Part shown: piece by piece, positions 1-8,262 of the stretch | How positions within the stretch are numbered: the first letter of the stretch is position 1 | Layout: each line of letters begins with the position of its first letter | Origin: Vulcanimicrobiota bacterium | Lineage (GTDB): Bacteria > Vulcanimicrobiota > Vulcanimicrobiia > Vulcanimicrobiales > Vulcanimicrobiaceae | Direction: 5' to 3' | DNA length: 37,650 nucleotides | NCBI GenBank assembly: GCA_019236975.1 | Contig: JAFAHZ010000086.1 | Span: 1 to 37,650, forward strand | Position numbers and translations under genes: made by a program | Notes under the pieces: generated by a model | Database searches by the model: none | Seen by the model: the letters and a program-made list of their open reading frames with translations, nothing else | Told to the model about the DNA's origin: nothing

Positions 1-189
1 GCCGCGGAGAAACTGCTTTCCTACGGTCTCGACCTCGTGGTCGAGTTCGGCGCCTCGGGCGTCCTCGGACCGTTGATGCGGCGCATGAACGGCGCGCCGC
101 AAGTCATGGTGGTGAGCGATTACGCAGGAGTCGAGAAGTTGCGCGCCATCGTTTCGAGCGGTGCCGGTGCACTCGGGAGCAAAGCATGA
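1..189 (+). CDS. fabD: Malonyl-CoA:ACP transacylase FabD, C-terminal end (partial)
   Basis: The window opens inside an open frame whose last 62 residues end at the TGA at 187-189. FabD moves the malonyl group from CoA to acyl carrier protein, the entry step to cytosolic type II fatty-acid synthesis. The visible tail has the FabD C-terminal pattern: a hydrophobic strand with [12 protein letters not shown] (families usually show VE-G-G-VL--L), then a basic stretch and a final strand ending VVSD before the last helix. The catalytic Ser and His lie upstream of the window, so activity cannot be checked. The stop overlaps the fabG start as ATGA, so the two are almost certainly translated together. 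The assignment rests on the tail motif plus the fabG-acpP neighbours. Confidence 0.75.
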   Translation, partial: AAEKLLSYGLDLVVEFGASGVLGPLMRRMNGAPQVMVVSDYAGVEKLRAIVSSGAGALGSKA

Positions 190-932
190 GATTCGACGGC
201 AAAACGGCGCTCATCACCGGCGCGAGTCGCGGCATCGGCCGCGCCATCGCAGTCGAGTTCGCCCTTCGCGGCGCCGACGTCGCGCTCGTCGGTCGCGATC
301 GTGCGGCGCTGGAAGAAACCGCCGCCGAATGCGCGAACCGCCGGCCGGGTGCGTCGGCGCACGTTATCCTCGCCGACGTAACGGATCAGTCTTCGGTGGA
401 GCGCGCGGTCGGCGAAACGCTCGAGCGATTCGGCCGCGTCGATTGTGCGATCGCCAACGCCGGACAATCGGTCGATTCGCTGCTCTTACGTCTTAAGGCC
501 GAAACGATCGATCACATGCTGGCCGTCAATTTAAAATCGGCGTTTTTCCTGTGCGGTGCGGTCGCAAAGCCAATGATGAAGCAGCGTTCCGGGGCCATCG
601 TTCTGGTGACGAGCATCGTCGGCATCATGGGCAATGCCGGACAAGCTGCATATGCAGCATCCAAGGCGGGCCTCATCGCCCTGTGCAAGTCGGTCGCAAA
701 GGAGTTGGGTTCGAGGAATATAAGAGTCAACGCCGTTGCACCGGGCCTGATCGAGACCGCCATGACCGAGAAAATGCCCGATGCCGCAAGAGAGTTTTTG
801 ATTCAACAGGCCGCTCTCGGCCGGCCGGGTAAACCGGAGGACGTCAGCGGGGCAGTCGCCTTCCTGTGCTCCGATGCGGCAGGCTATATTACGGGGCAAA
901 CGCTCGTCGTCGACGGCGGCGTACTGATGTGA
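186..932 (+). CDS. fabG: 3-oxoacyl-ACP reductase FabG
   Basis: This 248-residue short-chain dehydrogenase has the usual FabG length. It reduces 3-oxoacyl-ACP to 3-hydroxyacyl-ACP with NADPH in fatty-acid elongation. Visible motifs: the Rossmann glycine motif TGASRGIG (residues 11-18), NAG at 91-93, and a complete catalytic set N115, S143, Y156, K160 (YAASK). An Arg after the second strand (VGRDR) fits NADPH preference. The C-terminus carries the typical [12 protein letters not shown]. The ATG overlaps the fabD stop by 4 nt and a GGGAG sits about 7 nt upstream inside fabD, so translational coupling is likely. acpP follows after 20 nt. Among SDR proteins the position between fabD and acpP makes FabG by far the best call. 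Confidence 0.93.
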   Translation: MRFDGKTALITGASRGIGRAIAVEFALRGADVALVGRDRAALEETAAECANRRPGASAHVILADVTDQSSVERAVGETLERFGRVDCAIANAGQSVDSLLLRLKAETIDHMLAVNLKSAFFLCGAVAKPMMKQRSGAIVLVTSIVGIMGNAGQAAYAASKAGLIALCKSVAKELGSRNIRVNAVAPGLIETAMTEKMPDAAREFLIQQAALGRPGKPEDVSGAVAFLCSDAAGYITGQTLVVDGGVLM

Positions 933-941
933 AAACGAGAT

Positions 942-947
942 AAGGAG
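942..947 (+). promoter_or_regulatory. Ribosome binding site AAGGAG of acpP
   Basis: AAGGAG lies 5 nt before the ATG at 953 but only 2 nt before the in-frame GTG at 950, so it selects the ATG start for acyl carrier protein. Confidence 0.7.
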
Positions 948-952
948 ACGTG

Positions 953-1207
953 ATGTCAACCACCTTGGATAAAGTCAAGAAGATCATCGTCGAACAGCTC
1001 GGCGTCGACGAGTCGGAGGTCACGCCCGAGGCGTCGATCACCGACGATCTCGGTGCCGATTCGCTCGATCAGGTCGAGCTGGTGATGGCGTTCGAGACCG
1101 AGTTCAACATCGACATTCCCGACGAAGAAGCCGAGAAGATCAAGACCGTGGGCGACGCGGTCAAGCGCATCGACGAAGCGACGGCGGGATCTTCGGCCAA
1201 CGCGTAG
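953..1207 (+). CDS. acpP: Acyl carrier protein
   Basis: An 84-residue acidic protein that carries growing acyl chains on a 4'-phosphopantetheine arm. The modification site is the Ser in GADSLD, residue 37, followed by the conserved helix II pattern [10 protein letters not shown] and the later IPDEEAEKI. Length and acidity match AcpP; the C-terminal tail after helix IV is a short Ala/Ser-rich extension. I use the ATG at 953 rather than the GTG at 950 because the AAGGAG at 942-947 is well placed for it. It lies 20 nt after fabG and 10 nt before ffh, within the same operon. Confidence 0.95.
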   Translation: MSTTLDKVKKIIVEQLGVDESEVTPEASITDDLGADSLDQVELVMAFETEFNIDIPDEEAEKIKTVGDAVKRIDEATAGSSANA

Positions 1208-1217
1208 GCTCTGTTAA

Positions 1218-2552
1218 TTGTTCGATCAACTCAGCGAGCGTTTGGGCGCGATCTTCTCGCGCCTGAGCGGACGGGGAAAGCTCGGCGAAGCGGACGTCAA
1301 CGAGGCGTTGCGCGAAGTTCGCATTGCGCTGCTCGAGGCCGACGTATCGCTTCCGGCAGCCAAGTCGTTCGTCGCACGTGTGAAGGAAAAGGCGATCGGC
1401 GCGAACGTGCTCGAGTCGCTCACGCCGGCACAAACGATCGTGAAGATCGTCTACGACGAACTCGTCGACCTGTTGGGCGGTGCCGAAGCGCGCCTGCAGT
1501 TCAGCGACGCGCCGCCGTCGGTCATCATGCTCGTCGGGCTTCAAGGGTCGGGCAAGACCACCCAAGCCGCGAAGCTTGCGTTACGATTGAAGGAGCAAGG
1601 GCGGCGCACGCTCTTGATCGCAGCCGACGTCTACCGGCCGGCCGCCATCGATCAGCTCGTGATGCTCGGAAAGCAAATCGATCTCCCCGTGTACGAACGC
1701 GGCACGCAGGATCCGGTCAAAACGGCGCGCGACGGCGTTGCCGAAGCGCGGCGCCTGGGGCTTTCGACGGTCATCGTCGACACGGCGGGCCGCTTGCAGA
1801 TCGACGAAGCGTTGATGGACGAGCTCGGAAAGATCAAAGCGGCCGTCAATCCCAAGGAGATTCTCCTGGTTGCCGACGCGATGACCGGCCAAGAAGCGAC
1901 GAACGTTGCCAAGGGATTCAACGATCGGCTGGGCATTACGGGCGTGATCCTCACGAAGATGGACGGCGACACGCGCGGCGGTGCGGCCCTGTCGATTCAC
2001 GCGGTCACTGGAGCTCCCATCAAGTTCGTCGGCATCGGCGAAAAGGTCGGTGCGCTGGAACCCTTTTATCCCGACCGGCTCGCATCGCGCATACTCGGTA
2101 TGGGCGACGTGCTCACGCTCATCGAGAAGACGCAGGGCCTCTATTCGGAGGAACAGGCGAAGCAGCTCGAAGAGAAGCTGCTCAAACAGAGTTTTACGCT
2201 GGACGATTTCCTCGATCAGATGCGCCAGATGCGCAAATTGGGATCGATGACCGACGTTTTGAAGATGGTTCCCGGTCTCTCGCGCGCGTTGCCTAAGGAC
2301 TTCGAGATACCGGAGAAAGACCTCAAGCGAATCGAGGCGATCATCTGCTCGATGACGCGCCGCGAACGGCGTCATCCGGATATGCTGAACGGGTCGCGGC
2401 GCAAACGTATCGCCCTCGGATCCGGCACGCAAGTTTCTGACGTGAACAGGCTCGTCAAACAGTTCGAGCAGTCGCGTCAGTTGATGAAGCAGCTCGGGGG
2501 AGGCAAGAAGAAGCGCTTCTTGCCAAAACTGCCCGCCGCAATGCTTCGTTAG
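1218..2552 (+). CDS. ffh: Signal recognition particle protein Ffh (SRP54 GTPase)
   Basis: 444 residues, the normal Ffh size. Ffh binds 4.5S RNA and signal sequences emerging from the ribosome and delivers nascent membrane proteins to FtsY. Domains in order: N-terminal four-helix bundle (about 1-90), GTPase G domain (about 95-295) with P-loop GLQGSGKTT, the SRP-type DVYRPAA box, DTAGR and [10 protein letters not shown], and the M domain (about 320-430) with [19 protein letters not shown] and the hydrophobic Met/Leu helices. The start is TTG at 1218; no in-frame ATG precedes the G domain, and FDQLSERL matches the usual Ffh N-terminus. I see no good Shine-Dalgarno before it, so coupling to acpP, 10 nt upstream, is plausible. 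The rnc, smc and ftsY genes that often separate acpP from ffh are absent. Confidence 0.95.
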   Translation: MFDQLSERLGAIFSRLSGRGKLGEADVNEALREVRIALLEADVSLPAAKSFVARVKEKAIGANVLESLTPAQTIVKIVYDELVDLLGGAEARLQFSDAPPSVIMLVGLQGSGKTTQAAKLALRLKEQGRRTLLIAADVYRPAAIDQLVMLGKQIDLPVYERGTQDPVKTARDGVAEARRLGLSTVIVDTAGRLQIDEALMDELGKIKAAVNPKEILLVADAMTGQEATNVAKGFNDRLGITGVILTKMDGDTRGGAALSIHAVTGAPIKFVGIGEKVGALEPFYPDRLASRILGMGDVLTLIEKTQGLYSEEQAKQLEEKLLKQSFTLDDFLDQMRQMRKLGSMTDVLKMVPGLSRALPKDFEIPEKDLKRIEAIICSMTRRERRHPDMLNGSRRKRIALGSGTQVSDVNRLVKQFEQSRQLMKQLGGGKKKRFLPKLPAAMLR

Positions 2553-2575
2553 TTACTCAATCTAGAAAGCAAGAT

Positions 2576-2872
2576 ATGGTAAAGATCAGATTGCGCCGCA
2601 TGGGCGCGAAGAAACAGCCGACGTATCGTTTCGTCGTCGCCGACGCGCACTCGCCGCGCGACGGACGCTTCATCGAAATCCTCGGTCATTACAACCCGCG
2701 CACGGAACCGAAAACCATCGTGGTCGACGAGGGCAAGGCCAAAGAATGGTTGTCGAAGGGCGCGCAGCCGTCGACGACCGTGCGTCGCCTGTTTGCCGAA
2801 AAGGGCATTATGGAGCGCGGGCCGATTCCAACTACGAAGCGCAAACCCAGAAGCGAAAAAGGCGCGTCGTAA
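2576..2872 (+). CDS. rpsP: 30S ribosomal protein S16
   Basis: 98 residues, starting [17 protein letters not shown], which is the S16 signature, followed by [15 protein letters not shown] and [10 protein letters not shown]16 is a primary binder of the 16S rRNA 5' domain and is needed for 30S assembly. The start ATG is 23 nt after ffh. Its stop codon TAA shares one base with the ATG of the following KH-domain gene (TAATG), indicating coupled translation. The C-terminal tail is basic and slightly extended, as in many bacteria. Confidence 0.96.
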   Translation: MVKIRLRRMGAKKQPTYRFVVADAHSPRDGRFIEILGHYNPRTEPKTIVVDEGKAKEWLSKGAQPSTTVRRLFAEKGIMERGPIPTTKRKPRSEKGAS

Positions 2873-3387
2873 TGAGCGCCTTTGACGACGAATTCGGCCT
2901 CTTCGGAGAAGGGTCCGAGGAGGTCGAGCGTCGCCCGACGTTGGGTGCGCGCAAGATAGCGTCCGGCGAAACGGTCATCGACGAGGTCGAGCCCGAAGAC
3001 GAGCAGCCCCGTCGCGCGCCGCGCTTCGAACGCCCGCCGCGCCGGGAGCGTGAGTACGGGCACAAGCGGCGCAGCGAAACGGCTTCGAGCGACCCGTGGG
3101 CGGGTCATCGGCGCGCTTCGGATCTCCTGGGCTTCCTGGCCAAGCGTCTCGTCGCCAAGCCGGACGACGTCGAGGTCGAACTGTTCATGGACGAGGACGG
3201 CAAACCGGTGATCGAGCTGGTCGTCGATCCGGAAGACTTGGGGAAAGTCATCGGCCGCAGCGGACGCGTCGCGCACGCACTGCGTACGGTCGTTCGCGCT
3301 ACGGCCGAAGGCCGCGTATCGGTCGACATTCTGGATACCGAAGAGGCCGCGCAGGCGGCCGGCGAGAGCGGCGAAGACGACGCCTGA
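2872..3387 (+). CDS. khpA: KH-domain RNA-binding protein KhpA with long N-terminal extension
   Basis: 171 residues. The C-terminal half (about 82-158) is a small KH RNA-binding domain of the KhpA/YlqC type; its GxxG loop is GRSG at 128-131, in GKVIGRSGR, and the preceding strand is IELVVDPEDLG. KhpA acts in RNA binding, often with KhpB, affecting cell division and translation in Firmicutes. Its place between rpsP and rimM is the classic one. Unusual is the first 80 residues: acidic at the start, then strongly Arg-rich and Pro-rich (about 45-70), probably disordered; ordinary KhpA is only about 75-80 residues. The frame stays open upstream to a GTG at 2746 inside rpsP, but the ATG at 2872, overlapping the rpsP stop, is far more likely. 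Confidence 0.88.
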   Translation: MSAFDDEFGLFGEGSEEVERRPTLGARKIASGETVIDEVEPEDEQPRRAPRFERPPRREREYGHKRRSETASSDPWAGHRRASDLLGFLAKRLVAKPDDVEVELFMDEDGKPVIELVVDPEDLGKVIGRSGRVAHALRTVVRATAEGRVSVDILDTEEAAQAAGESGEDDA

Positions 3388-3388
3388 C

Positions 3389-3868
3389 GTGCCGGTCGGC
3401 CGCATCGCGGGTGCGTTCGGTATCGCGGGCGAGCTCAAGTGCGATCCGACTCATGCGGGCCGCCCGCTGTTTTCGCCGGGTGCCGAGCTTCGCTGCGAGC
3501 GAGGCAGCGACGCGCAGATGGTGCGCATCGCTTCGGTGCGGGCCCATAAAGGTCGGCTGCTGCTGCGAATTGCAGGCGTCGAGGACGCCGATGCCGCGCA
3601 GGCCTTTAACGGCGCGGTGCTCCTCGCGCCGCGCGAGAGCATCCCGCTGCAAGCCGGCGAGTACTTCGACGACGATCTTACCGGATGCGCGGTCGTCGGG
3701 GCCGATGGCAAAGCGTACGGCACGGTCGATCGCGTCGAGCATTATCCGTCGAGCGATATGCTCGTCGTCGGCGGCCGTTTGGTACCGATGGTCGCAGCCA
3801 TCGTGCGCGAAATCGATTCGCAGAAAAAGCGGATCGTGATCGATCCGCCTGCAGGGCTGCTCGACTAG
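3389..3868 (+). CDS. rimM: Ribosome maturation factor RimM
   Basis: 159 residues. RimM helps 16S rRNA processing and binds S19 during 30S head assembly. The N-terminal RimM domain opens with VGRIAGAFGIAGELK, the family signature, and the C-terminal PRC-barrel (about 92-159) shows GCAVVGADGKAYGTVDRV and LVPMVAAIV, ending in DPPAGLLD. The start is GTG at 3389, one base after the khpA stop; no better start exists because the family motif begins at residue 3. This is the last gene of the block: trmD and rplS, which normally follow, are not here; the next gene is on the other strand. Confidence 0.93.
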   Translation: MPVGRIAGAFGIAGELKCDPTHAGRPLFSPGAELRCERGSDAQMVRIASVRAHKGRLLLRIAGVEDADAAQAFNGAVLLAPRESIPLQAGEYFDDDLTGCAVVGADGKAYGTVDRVEHYPSSDMLVVGGRLVPMVAAIVREIDSQKKRIVIDPPAGLLD

Positions 3869-3880
3869 AAGGCTGCGCGG

Positions 3881-4912
3881 CTAACTATTGTCCGGATGCG
3901 CGCCGGCGTAGGTCGCAACCGCCGCATCGATCGCCGTTTTGATGTTGGTTCCCTTGCCGTTCGCACTGTCGAGCAGCACGCCGAAACACGTGTACACCTG
4001 AAGGGTGAAAGTCACTTCCCGGCCGTGTTTCGGCACGTTTTCGGCGATCGTTCCCGTCGCGACCGTGTTATTGCGTTTCGTTCCGCAGATGCTGTCCGCG
4101 CTTTGGGCGACGTTGCTCTTGACTGCGGTCATCGATGCATTATAGCGGCGAGCCAGCGCGAAGTAGAGCTCGTTTGACGCGTTGGTGAGATCCGCCGGCG
4201 GGACGGTTCCCGCTCCCGCTGCGACCGGTGCCACAATGACGCCGCGCGACGGTTTGACGGCTGCGGTGGGTTCGGGCGTCGGGCCGCCGTGGTGGTGGAA
4301 GACCGAGTCGACGATGCCGCTGATGCCGCCGAGTTTCATCTGCGCACCGTTTGTCGACGTCGGCGCCGGCGTGTTGGTCGATTGCGAAGCGATGTTCTGC
4401 GTACCGCGGTTGACGAACGCCAAAATCTGGGCGCGCGCCAACAGCGCTTGCGAGGCGACGTCGGCGACGCTGAAGACCTGAGCCGTTTGCGAAAAGAGAA
4501 TCACACCGCTGTCGACGCTGACGACTTGTTCGACGACCGAGGCGGCGTCGCCGATGGGGGTGACGTATCCGCTAACGTAAAAGTCGGCGCCTTGCTTGCG
4601 CGCGTTGGTGAGAAAATCCGCGCGCGCGACGTTCTGCGCTACCGGCAGCACGCGCAGCCCGCCGGCCGCGGACATCTGCTGCTGCAGGATCGTCGCGATC
4701 GCAGCGCCGGCCTTGGGATCTCCGCCGCCTTGGTTATCGAACGGGTAAACCAGCACCGACGGCGTCTGCGTGCTCAGCGAGGGGGCTGCGGGCACCGGCG
4801 TGGCGAGGGGCGGGAGCGAGCTCGTCGGCCGCGGGGCCGGACCGGGCGGCGGGGTTGCCGCCGTGAGCAGGAGCGCTCCGAGCGCAAACAAGGGCAGGAA
4901 AAACCGGCGCAA
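3881..4912 (-). CDS. Secreted protein with TolB/FlgO-like domain
   Basis: 343 residues with a signal peptide (basic MRR, hydrophobic 5-19) followed by a Pro/Thr/Ser-rich linker to about residue 48. The folded part begins with SVLVYPFDNQGGGDPKAG, a pattern of the N-terminal domain of TolB-like, CsgG/FlgO-like proteins that build on an alpha/beta fold, then a helix containing ATILQQQMSAAGGLRVLPVA and a strand GADFYVSGYVTPIG. A low-complexity spacer (about 170-225, with HHHGG and a Pro-rich stretch) leads to a second region with two Cys (ICGTKR, VYTCFG) that could form a disulphide. The function is unknown; envelope location is inferred. It converges on rimM and is codirectional with the hydrolase gene upstream, 10 nt away. 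Confidence 0.6.
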   Translation of the reverse strand: MRRFFLPLFALGALLLTAATPPPGPAPRPTSSLPPLATPVPAAPSLSTQTPSVLVYPFDNQGGGDPKAGAAIATILQQQMSAAGGLRVLPVAQNVARADFLTNARKQGADFYVSGYVTPIGDAASVVEQVVSVDSGVILFSQTAQVFSVADVASQALLARAQILAFVNRGTQNIASQSTNTPAPTSTNGAQMKLGGISGIVDSVFHHHGGPTPEPTAAVKPSRGVIVAPVAAGAGTVPPADLTNASNELYFALARRYNASMTAVKSNVAQSADSICGTKRNNTVATGTIAENVPKHGREVTFTLQVYTCFGVLLDSANGKGTNIKTAIDAAVATYAGAHPDNS

Positions 4913-4922
4913 GTGGATCCTT

Positions 4923-5609
4923 TCAGTCAGCGTCTATTTGTCGTGCAAACGCGCGAATCGCGGCGTTCGTCTCGTCCGGCCGCTCGATCATCGCGAGGTG
5001 GCCGGCCCCGGGCACTATTCGCGCTTCTGCACCGGGCACCCGGTCGGCAAACCATTGAGCGAACTTCGGCGGCGTGAGGACGTCGGCGTCGCCCGTCAGA
5101 GCGAGCAGCGGAACGTGCAGCGACGCTGCCCGCCCGGTGACGTCGAACGCGTCGCAGGCGCGAAAGTCGCGGATCGTCTGCTCCCGGCCGACGTCGAGCA
5201 TCTCGGCAAGCGCGTCTTCGACGAGCTCGGGTTGCGGACGCGCGAAGAACGAATCGGCTAACGACCGCGCTCCCGCGGCAAAATCGTTTTCCAAACGCTC
5301 GAACAGCGCCGGAGCGACCCGAAGTCGCGCGCCGGAACCGAGCAGGAGTACGCCCGCGACGTACGGGCGAGTGCGCAGCGCGAGTTCGAGAGCGATCGCG
5401 CCACCCATCGAGCTGCCGCACAGCAGCACCCGTTCCAGCGGGCGCAGCTGCGGTTCGAGCGCGTCGGCGAACGCTTCGATGGATTCCGGCGTTCCGGGGA
5501 CGCCGGTGCGGCCCGGCAACGTCACCGCGACGCTCTCGGGAAAGGCCGCAAGCTGCTCCCGAAAAACGCGGCTGGTGCATCCCGCGCCGTGAACGAAGAC
5601 CGTAATCAC
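4923..5609 (-). CDS. Alpha/beta hydrolase
   Basis: 228 residues, cytoplasmic, with a complete alpha/beta-hydrolase layout. The oxyanion region is FVHGAG (residues 5-10), the nucleophile elbow is G-S-S-M-G with Ser67, an Asp lies in TGDADVLTPP (174 or 176) and the catalytic His is in GAGHLAMIERP (His204). The pattern is that of small esterases, lactonases and BioH/MenH-like enzymes; the substrate is not evident. The start is GTG at 5609, chosen because it overlaps the stop of the upstream YihY gene as GTGA and places HG five residues in, as in the family. The frame remains open far upstream, but that part is antisense to coding sequence. Confidence 0.85.
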   Translation of the reverse strand: MITVFVHGAGCTSRVFREQLAAFPESVAVTLPGRTGVPGTPESIEAFADALEPQLRPLERVLLCGSSMGGAIALELALRTRPYVAGVLLLGSGARLRVAPALFERLENDFAAGARSLADSFFARPQPELVEDALAEMLDVGREQTIRDFRACDAFDVTGRAASLHVPLLALTGDADVLTPPKFAQWFADRVPGAEARIVPGAGHLAMIERPDETNAAIRAFARQIDAD

Positions 5610-6433
5610 GGCGAGTCCGCTACGGCGGGAACGTGATCGGTGCCGCGCAGCGCGGAAAACGCCGCGCTGTACTCGGCTCCGTAGAGAAAGATACAGCCGA
5701 TACAGTAGAACCAGAGCAGCAGCACGAGCGGCGCCGAAAGCGCACCGTAGACGTGCGTGAAATCGACGTGCGTCGTGTACTGCGCGAAGGCATACTGCAC
5801 CGCCGGCCACGCGAGTGCCACTACGGTCGCGCCGCGAACCGCGAAACCCCAGGAAACGCCGCGATTGGGAAGCCAGCGATAGAGCGCAACCGTGACGATA
5901 AAAACCAGCGCGATCGACAGTGCGTATCCGAGAACGTGCGTCAGCCGCGCCGGGTCGCTCAATCCGGCAACGGCGAAGGTGACGCTCACCAGGACGGGCA
6001 GCGAGATGGCAACGATCAGCATAAGGCCGGTCAGCGGCAGCATCACGAACGAGAGCGCGAGATTGTGCACCAGCGGGCGTCCTTTCGGAACCCCAAGTGC
6101 ACGATCGAGCGCGTATGCCAAGCCCATAAACAAGTTTTTGCCCGACCACAACAGCACGAGAAAAGCGATGAGGCTCGTGATGCCGCGCCCGTACAGATAC
6201 GTATTGAGATTCGCCGCGATATAATCGTGCAGCGCCGGAGCGAGCGTATCGAAGAACGCCAGCGTTCTGTGCTCCGCATACGGCAGGACGAGCGTCGCGG
6301 CGCTCAGTGCCAACACCGTGAGCGGGAAGAGTGCGAACAGCGCGTTGAACGCGATCGATTGCGCGAGAAACGCACACCCGTCGCGAGAAAACCGCAGTCC
6401 GCCCTCGCGCAGTGCGGAAATGAATCGCGCCAT
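5606..6433 (-). CDS. YihY/BrkB family inner-membrane protein
   Basis: 275 residues with about six hydrophobic segments, matching the YihY/virulence factor BrkB family. Typical family features are seen: an N-terminal LAQSIAFNALFALFPL region just before the first membrane segment, the SLIAFLVLLWSGKNLFMGLAYALDRALG stretch in the middle (shown here by its WSG-N core) and the final LLLWFYCIGCIFLYGAEY-type helix with G-E near the end. Family function is unsettled; members were proposed as transporters. I use the ATG at 6433 rather than the in-frame start at 6472, because the family begins close to the R-GLRF segment and 6472 would overlap the divergent gene. Translationally coupled to the hydrolase downstream (GTGA). 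Confidence 0.83.
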   Translation of the reverse strand: MARFISALREGGLRFSRDGCAFLAQSIAFNALFALFPLTVLALSAATLVLPYAEHRTLAFFDTLAPALHDYIAANLNTYLYGRGITSLIAFLVLLWSGKNLFMGLAYALDRALGVPKGRPLVHNLALSFVMLPLTGLMLIVAISLPVLVSVTFAVAGLSDPARLTHVLGYALSIALVFIVTVALYRWLPNRGVSWGFAVRGATVVALAWPAVQYAFAQYTTHVDFTHVYGALSAPLVLLLWFYCIGCIFLYGAEYSAAFSALRGTDHVPAVADSP

Positions 6434-6456
6434 CCGATGCGGTATATCGCTCCTCG

Positions 6457-6930
6457 GTGCCCCTATTCCCACCGGCGGCGTCCGTTACGATCCTCGTCGA
6501 CGGGCAGCCGCTGCCGGCGTACGTTGGCGCGTATCTCGCCCACGGCCGCGTGTTCGCGCCCCTTGCGCCCGTGCTCGGCCGGCTCGCGGATCGCGCGTGG
6601 TTCGACGGCGCGACGCTCGTCATCGAGCGCGACGACCGGCGCGTTCGCGTGATCGTTCCGCTCCCCGATGCCATGGACGGCACCTACGTCAGCGTGGGAC
6701 AGCTGGCGCGTGGGCTGGGCGTTACGGTTTCCTACGAGCCGGCAATCCATCAGTTGAACCTCTGGACGCAACCGCCGGCGGTGGCGTTGCCCACGCCGTT
6801 TAACCCGTCGCTGCCGCAGGCCGTTCCTCAGCCCGTATTCACGCCGGAACCGATTCCAACGCCAAAGCCGCAGTGGAGCGGTCCCCCGCTTCCGCGCCGC
6901 ACGCCGCTGCCTCTGCCGCCTCCCAGGTGA
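6457..6930 (+). CDS. Copper amine oxidase N-terminal-like (stalk domain) protein with Pro-rich tail
   Basis: 157 residues. Residues about 8-108 look like two halves of the copper-amine-oxidase-N type domain: VTILVDGQPL, then GRVFAPLAPVLGRL, WFDGATLVIER, and a second YVSVGQLARGLGVTVSYE repeat. Such domains occur as small stalk or wall-associated modules in many bacteria. The last 45 residues are very Pro-rich (repeated P-T-P and PLPPP), resembling a cell-wall spanning or disordered tail. The start taken is GTG at 6457. No signal peptide is visible from this start, so surface export is uncertain; the start may be wrong. It is divergent from yihY with only 23 nt between starts. Confidence 0.6.
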   Translation: MPLFPPAASVTILVDGQPLPAYVGAYLAHGRVFAPLAPVLGRLADRAWFDGATLVIERDDRRVRVIVPLPDAMDGTYVSVGQLARGLGVTVSYEPAIHQLNLWTQPPAVALPTPFNPSLPQAVPQPVFTPEPIPTPKPQWSGPPLPRRTPLPLPPPR

Positions 6931-6951
6931 GGTGGGTAGAACGCCCGCGCT

Positions 6952-7893
6952 ATGTTCGACCGCATCGACATCGTTGCTGCCGCGCTGCTGGGAGCGGGCC
7001 CCGTCGCGGGGGCGGCCGCAGAGTACCTCGTGCGTTGCGTTCGGTCGCTGCGTCCGCTGCGCTTCGTGGCGTTCGCGCTGTTCGCAGCAGTGGGACTCTA
7101 CGCCGCAGCGCTGGCGCTGCAGCGCGGCCACATCGCGCCGGCGACGCACCGCGGCTTCGTCGCAGTCGTAATCGTTCTGGCAACGGTGGTTGCAGCGCGC
7201 ATCTCGGGCCGGATGGTCGGACGCCACGGCGGGGACGCCGCGCGCACCATCGGATCGATCTCGCTGTTCGTCAGCGTGAGCGAAACGATCGTCGCCATCG
7301 TCGGCGGCCTCGTCGTGATGGAGTATCTGGGCGTCTCGGTTGCGCCGATTCTCACCGCGTTCGGTATCGGAGGCCTGGCGGTCGCGCTCGCGCTGCAGGA
7401 CACGCTGGCGAACTTCTTTTCAGGTATTCAGATCGCCGCTTCGCGGCAAGTGCACGCGGGTGACTACCTCCGGCTCGATGCGGACAATGCCGGCACGATC
7501 GTGGACATCAACTGGCGCAACACGGTGATCCGCGACGCCGACGGCAATCGCATCATCGTTCCGAACCAAAAGCTGGCCACGGCGATCTTCACGAACTTTC
7601 GCATGCCGCTGCGCGTTCCGGTCACCGTCACGGTCGATCGCAACGCGGACGTGGCTGTCCTCGCGCAGCTCGCGCAGCAGACCGCGCAGAGCGTCACCGG
7701 GAACCTGACGTCCGAACAAATCGGGGTGCACTTTGAAAAGCTGTCCGACGCGAACATCGACATGGTCGTCATGCTGCCCGCAAAGGACGCGGCCGACCGG
7801 CGCCGCGCGTACAGCGAGTTCGTAAAAGACTTCCTGGGACGCGCGCGGCGGGACGAAAAAACGGCGCCGAAGATCAAGGCCGTCGCGCGGTAG
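6952..7893 (+). CDS. Small-conductance mechanosensitive channel (MscS family)
   Basis: 313 residues. MscS channels open under membrane tension to release solutes after osmotic downshock. Four hydrophobic N-terminal segments (roughly 5-25, 40-58, 67-85, 103-125) precede the pore helix region PILTAFGIGGLAVALALQ followed by DTLANFFSG, the hallmark of TM3 and the start of the beta domain. The beta domain shows VHAGDYLRLD, GTIVDINWRNTVIRD and the strongly conserved VPNQKLATAIFTN. A short C-terminal alpha/beta domain follows, ending in a basic tail. The ATG at 6952 starts 21 nt after the preceding gene. The upstream gene may be cotranscribed but has no obvious link. Confidence 0.92.
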   Translation: MFDRIDIVAAALLGAGPVAGAAAEYLVRCVRSLRPLRFVAFALFAAVGLYAAALALQRGHIAPATHRGFVAVVIVLATVVAARISGRMVGRHGGDAARTIGSISLFVSVSETIVAIVGGLVVMEYLGVSVAPILTAFGIGGLAVALALQDTLANFFSGIQIAASRQVHAGDYLRLDADNAGTIVDINWRNTVIRDADGNRIIVPNQKLATAIFTNFRMPLRVPVTVTVDRNADVAVLAQLAQQTAQSVTGNLTSEQIGVHFEKLSDANIDMVVMLPAKDAADRRRAYSEFVKDFLGRARRDEKTAPKIKAVAR

Positions 7894-7923
7894 CCGCGGA
7901 AAAGCCTCGCATGGAGCGCCCCT

Positions 7924-8262
7924 CTGTCTGAGCTGGAAGCGGGTCTCTGCCCGCGGTTCCATCAGGCCGTCGAACTCGTCGGCAGGCGGTGGACCGGCGC
8001 GATCATTCGCATTTTGTTGCCGGGTCCGAGGCGCTATAGCGAGCTGCTCGGCAGCATTCCGGGCATCTCCGATCGCCTGCTGACCGAACGGCTGCGCGAA
8101 CTCGAAGCGGCGCAGATCATCCGGCGCGACGTCCAAGCGGGGCCGCCCGTGCGCGTCACGTACGAGCTCACGCCGCGCGGCCGGGAGCTGGACGAACCGC
8201 TAGAAAGTTTGGCACGCTGGGCGGAGCGGTGGATCGCCGCCGAGTTCACTTCGGTTCGTTGA
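7924..8262 (+). CDS. HxlR-type winged-helix transcriptional regulator (non-AUG start)
   Basis: About 112 residues in the frame that carries a full HxlR domain: CPRFHQAVELVGRRWT, the core ILLPGPRRYSELLGSIPGIS, the recognition region LLTERLRELEAAQIIRR, then the wing with VTYELTPRGREL and the final helix with LARWAERWI. HxlR regulators bind DNA as dimers and often answer redox or aromatic compounds. The N-terminal third lies upstream of the first TTG (8014), so a start there would cut the first helix. In-frame ATG or GTG codons are missing back to the stop at 7891; CTG at 7924 is my tentative start. An ATG at 7911 is in another frame and ends after six codons, which could mean a frameshift. It converges with the deacetylase gene, overlapping 17 nt. 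Confidence 0.72.
   Translation: MSELEAGLCPRFHQAVELVGRRWTGAIIRILLPGPRRYSELLGSIPGISDRLLTERLRELEAAQIIRRDVQAGPPVRVTYELTPRGRELDEPLESLARWAERWIAAEFTSVR

Noticed and set aside
5610-6683. N-terminal extension of the alpha/beta hydrolase frame
   Set aside because: The open frame runs through the YihY gene in another frame; the GTG at 5609 fits the family length and the GTGA overlap.
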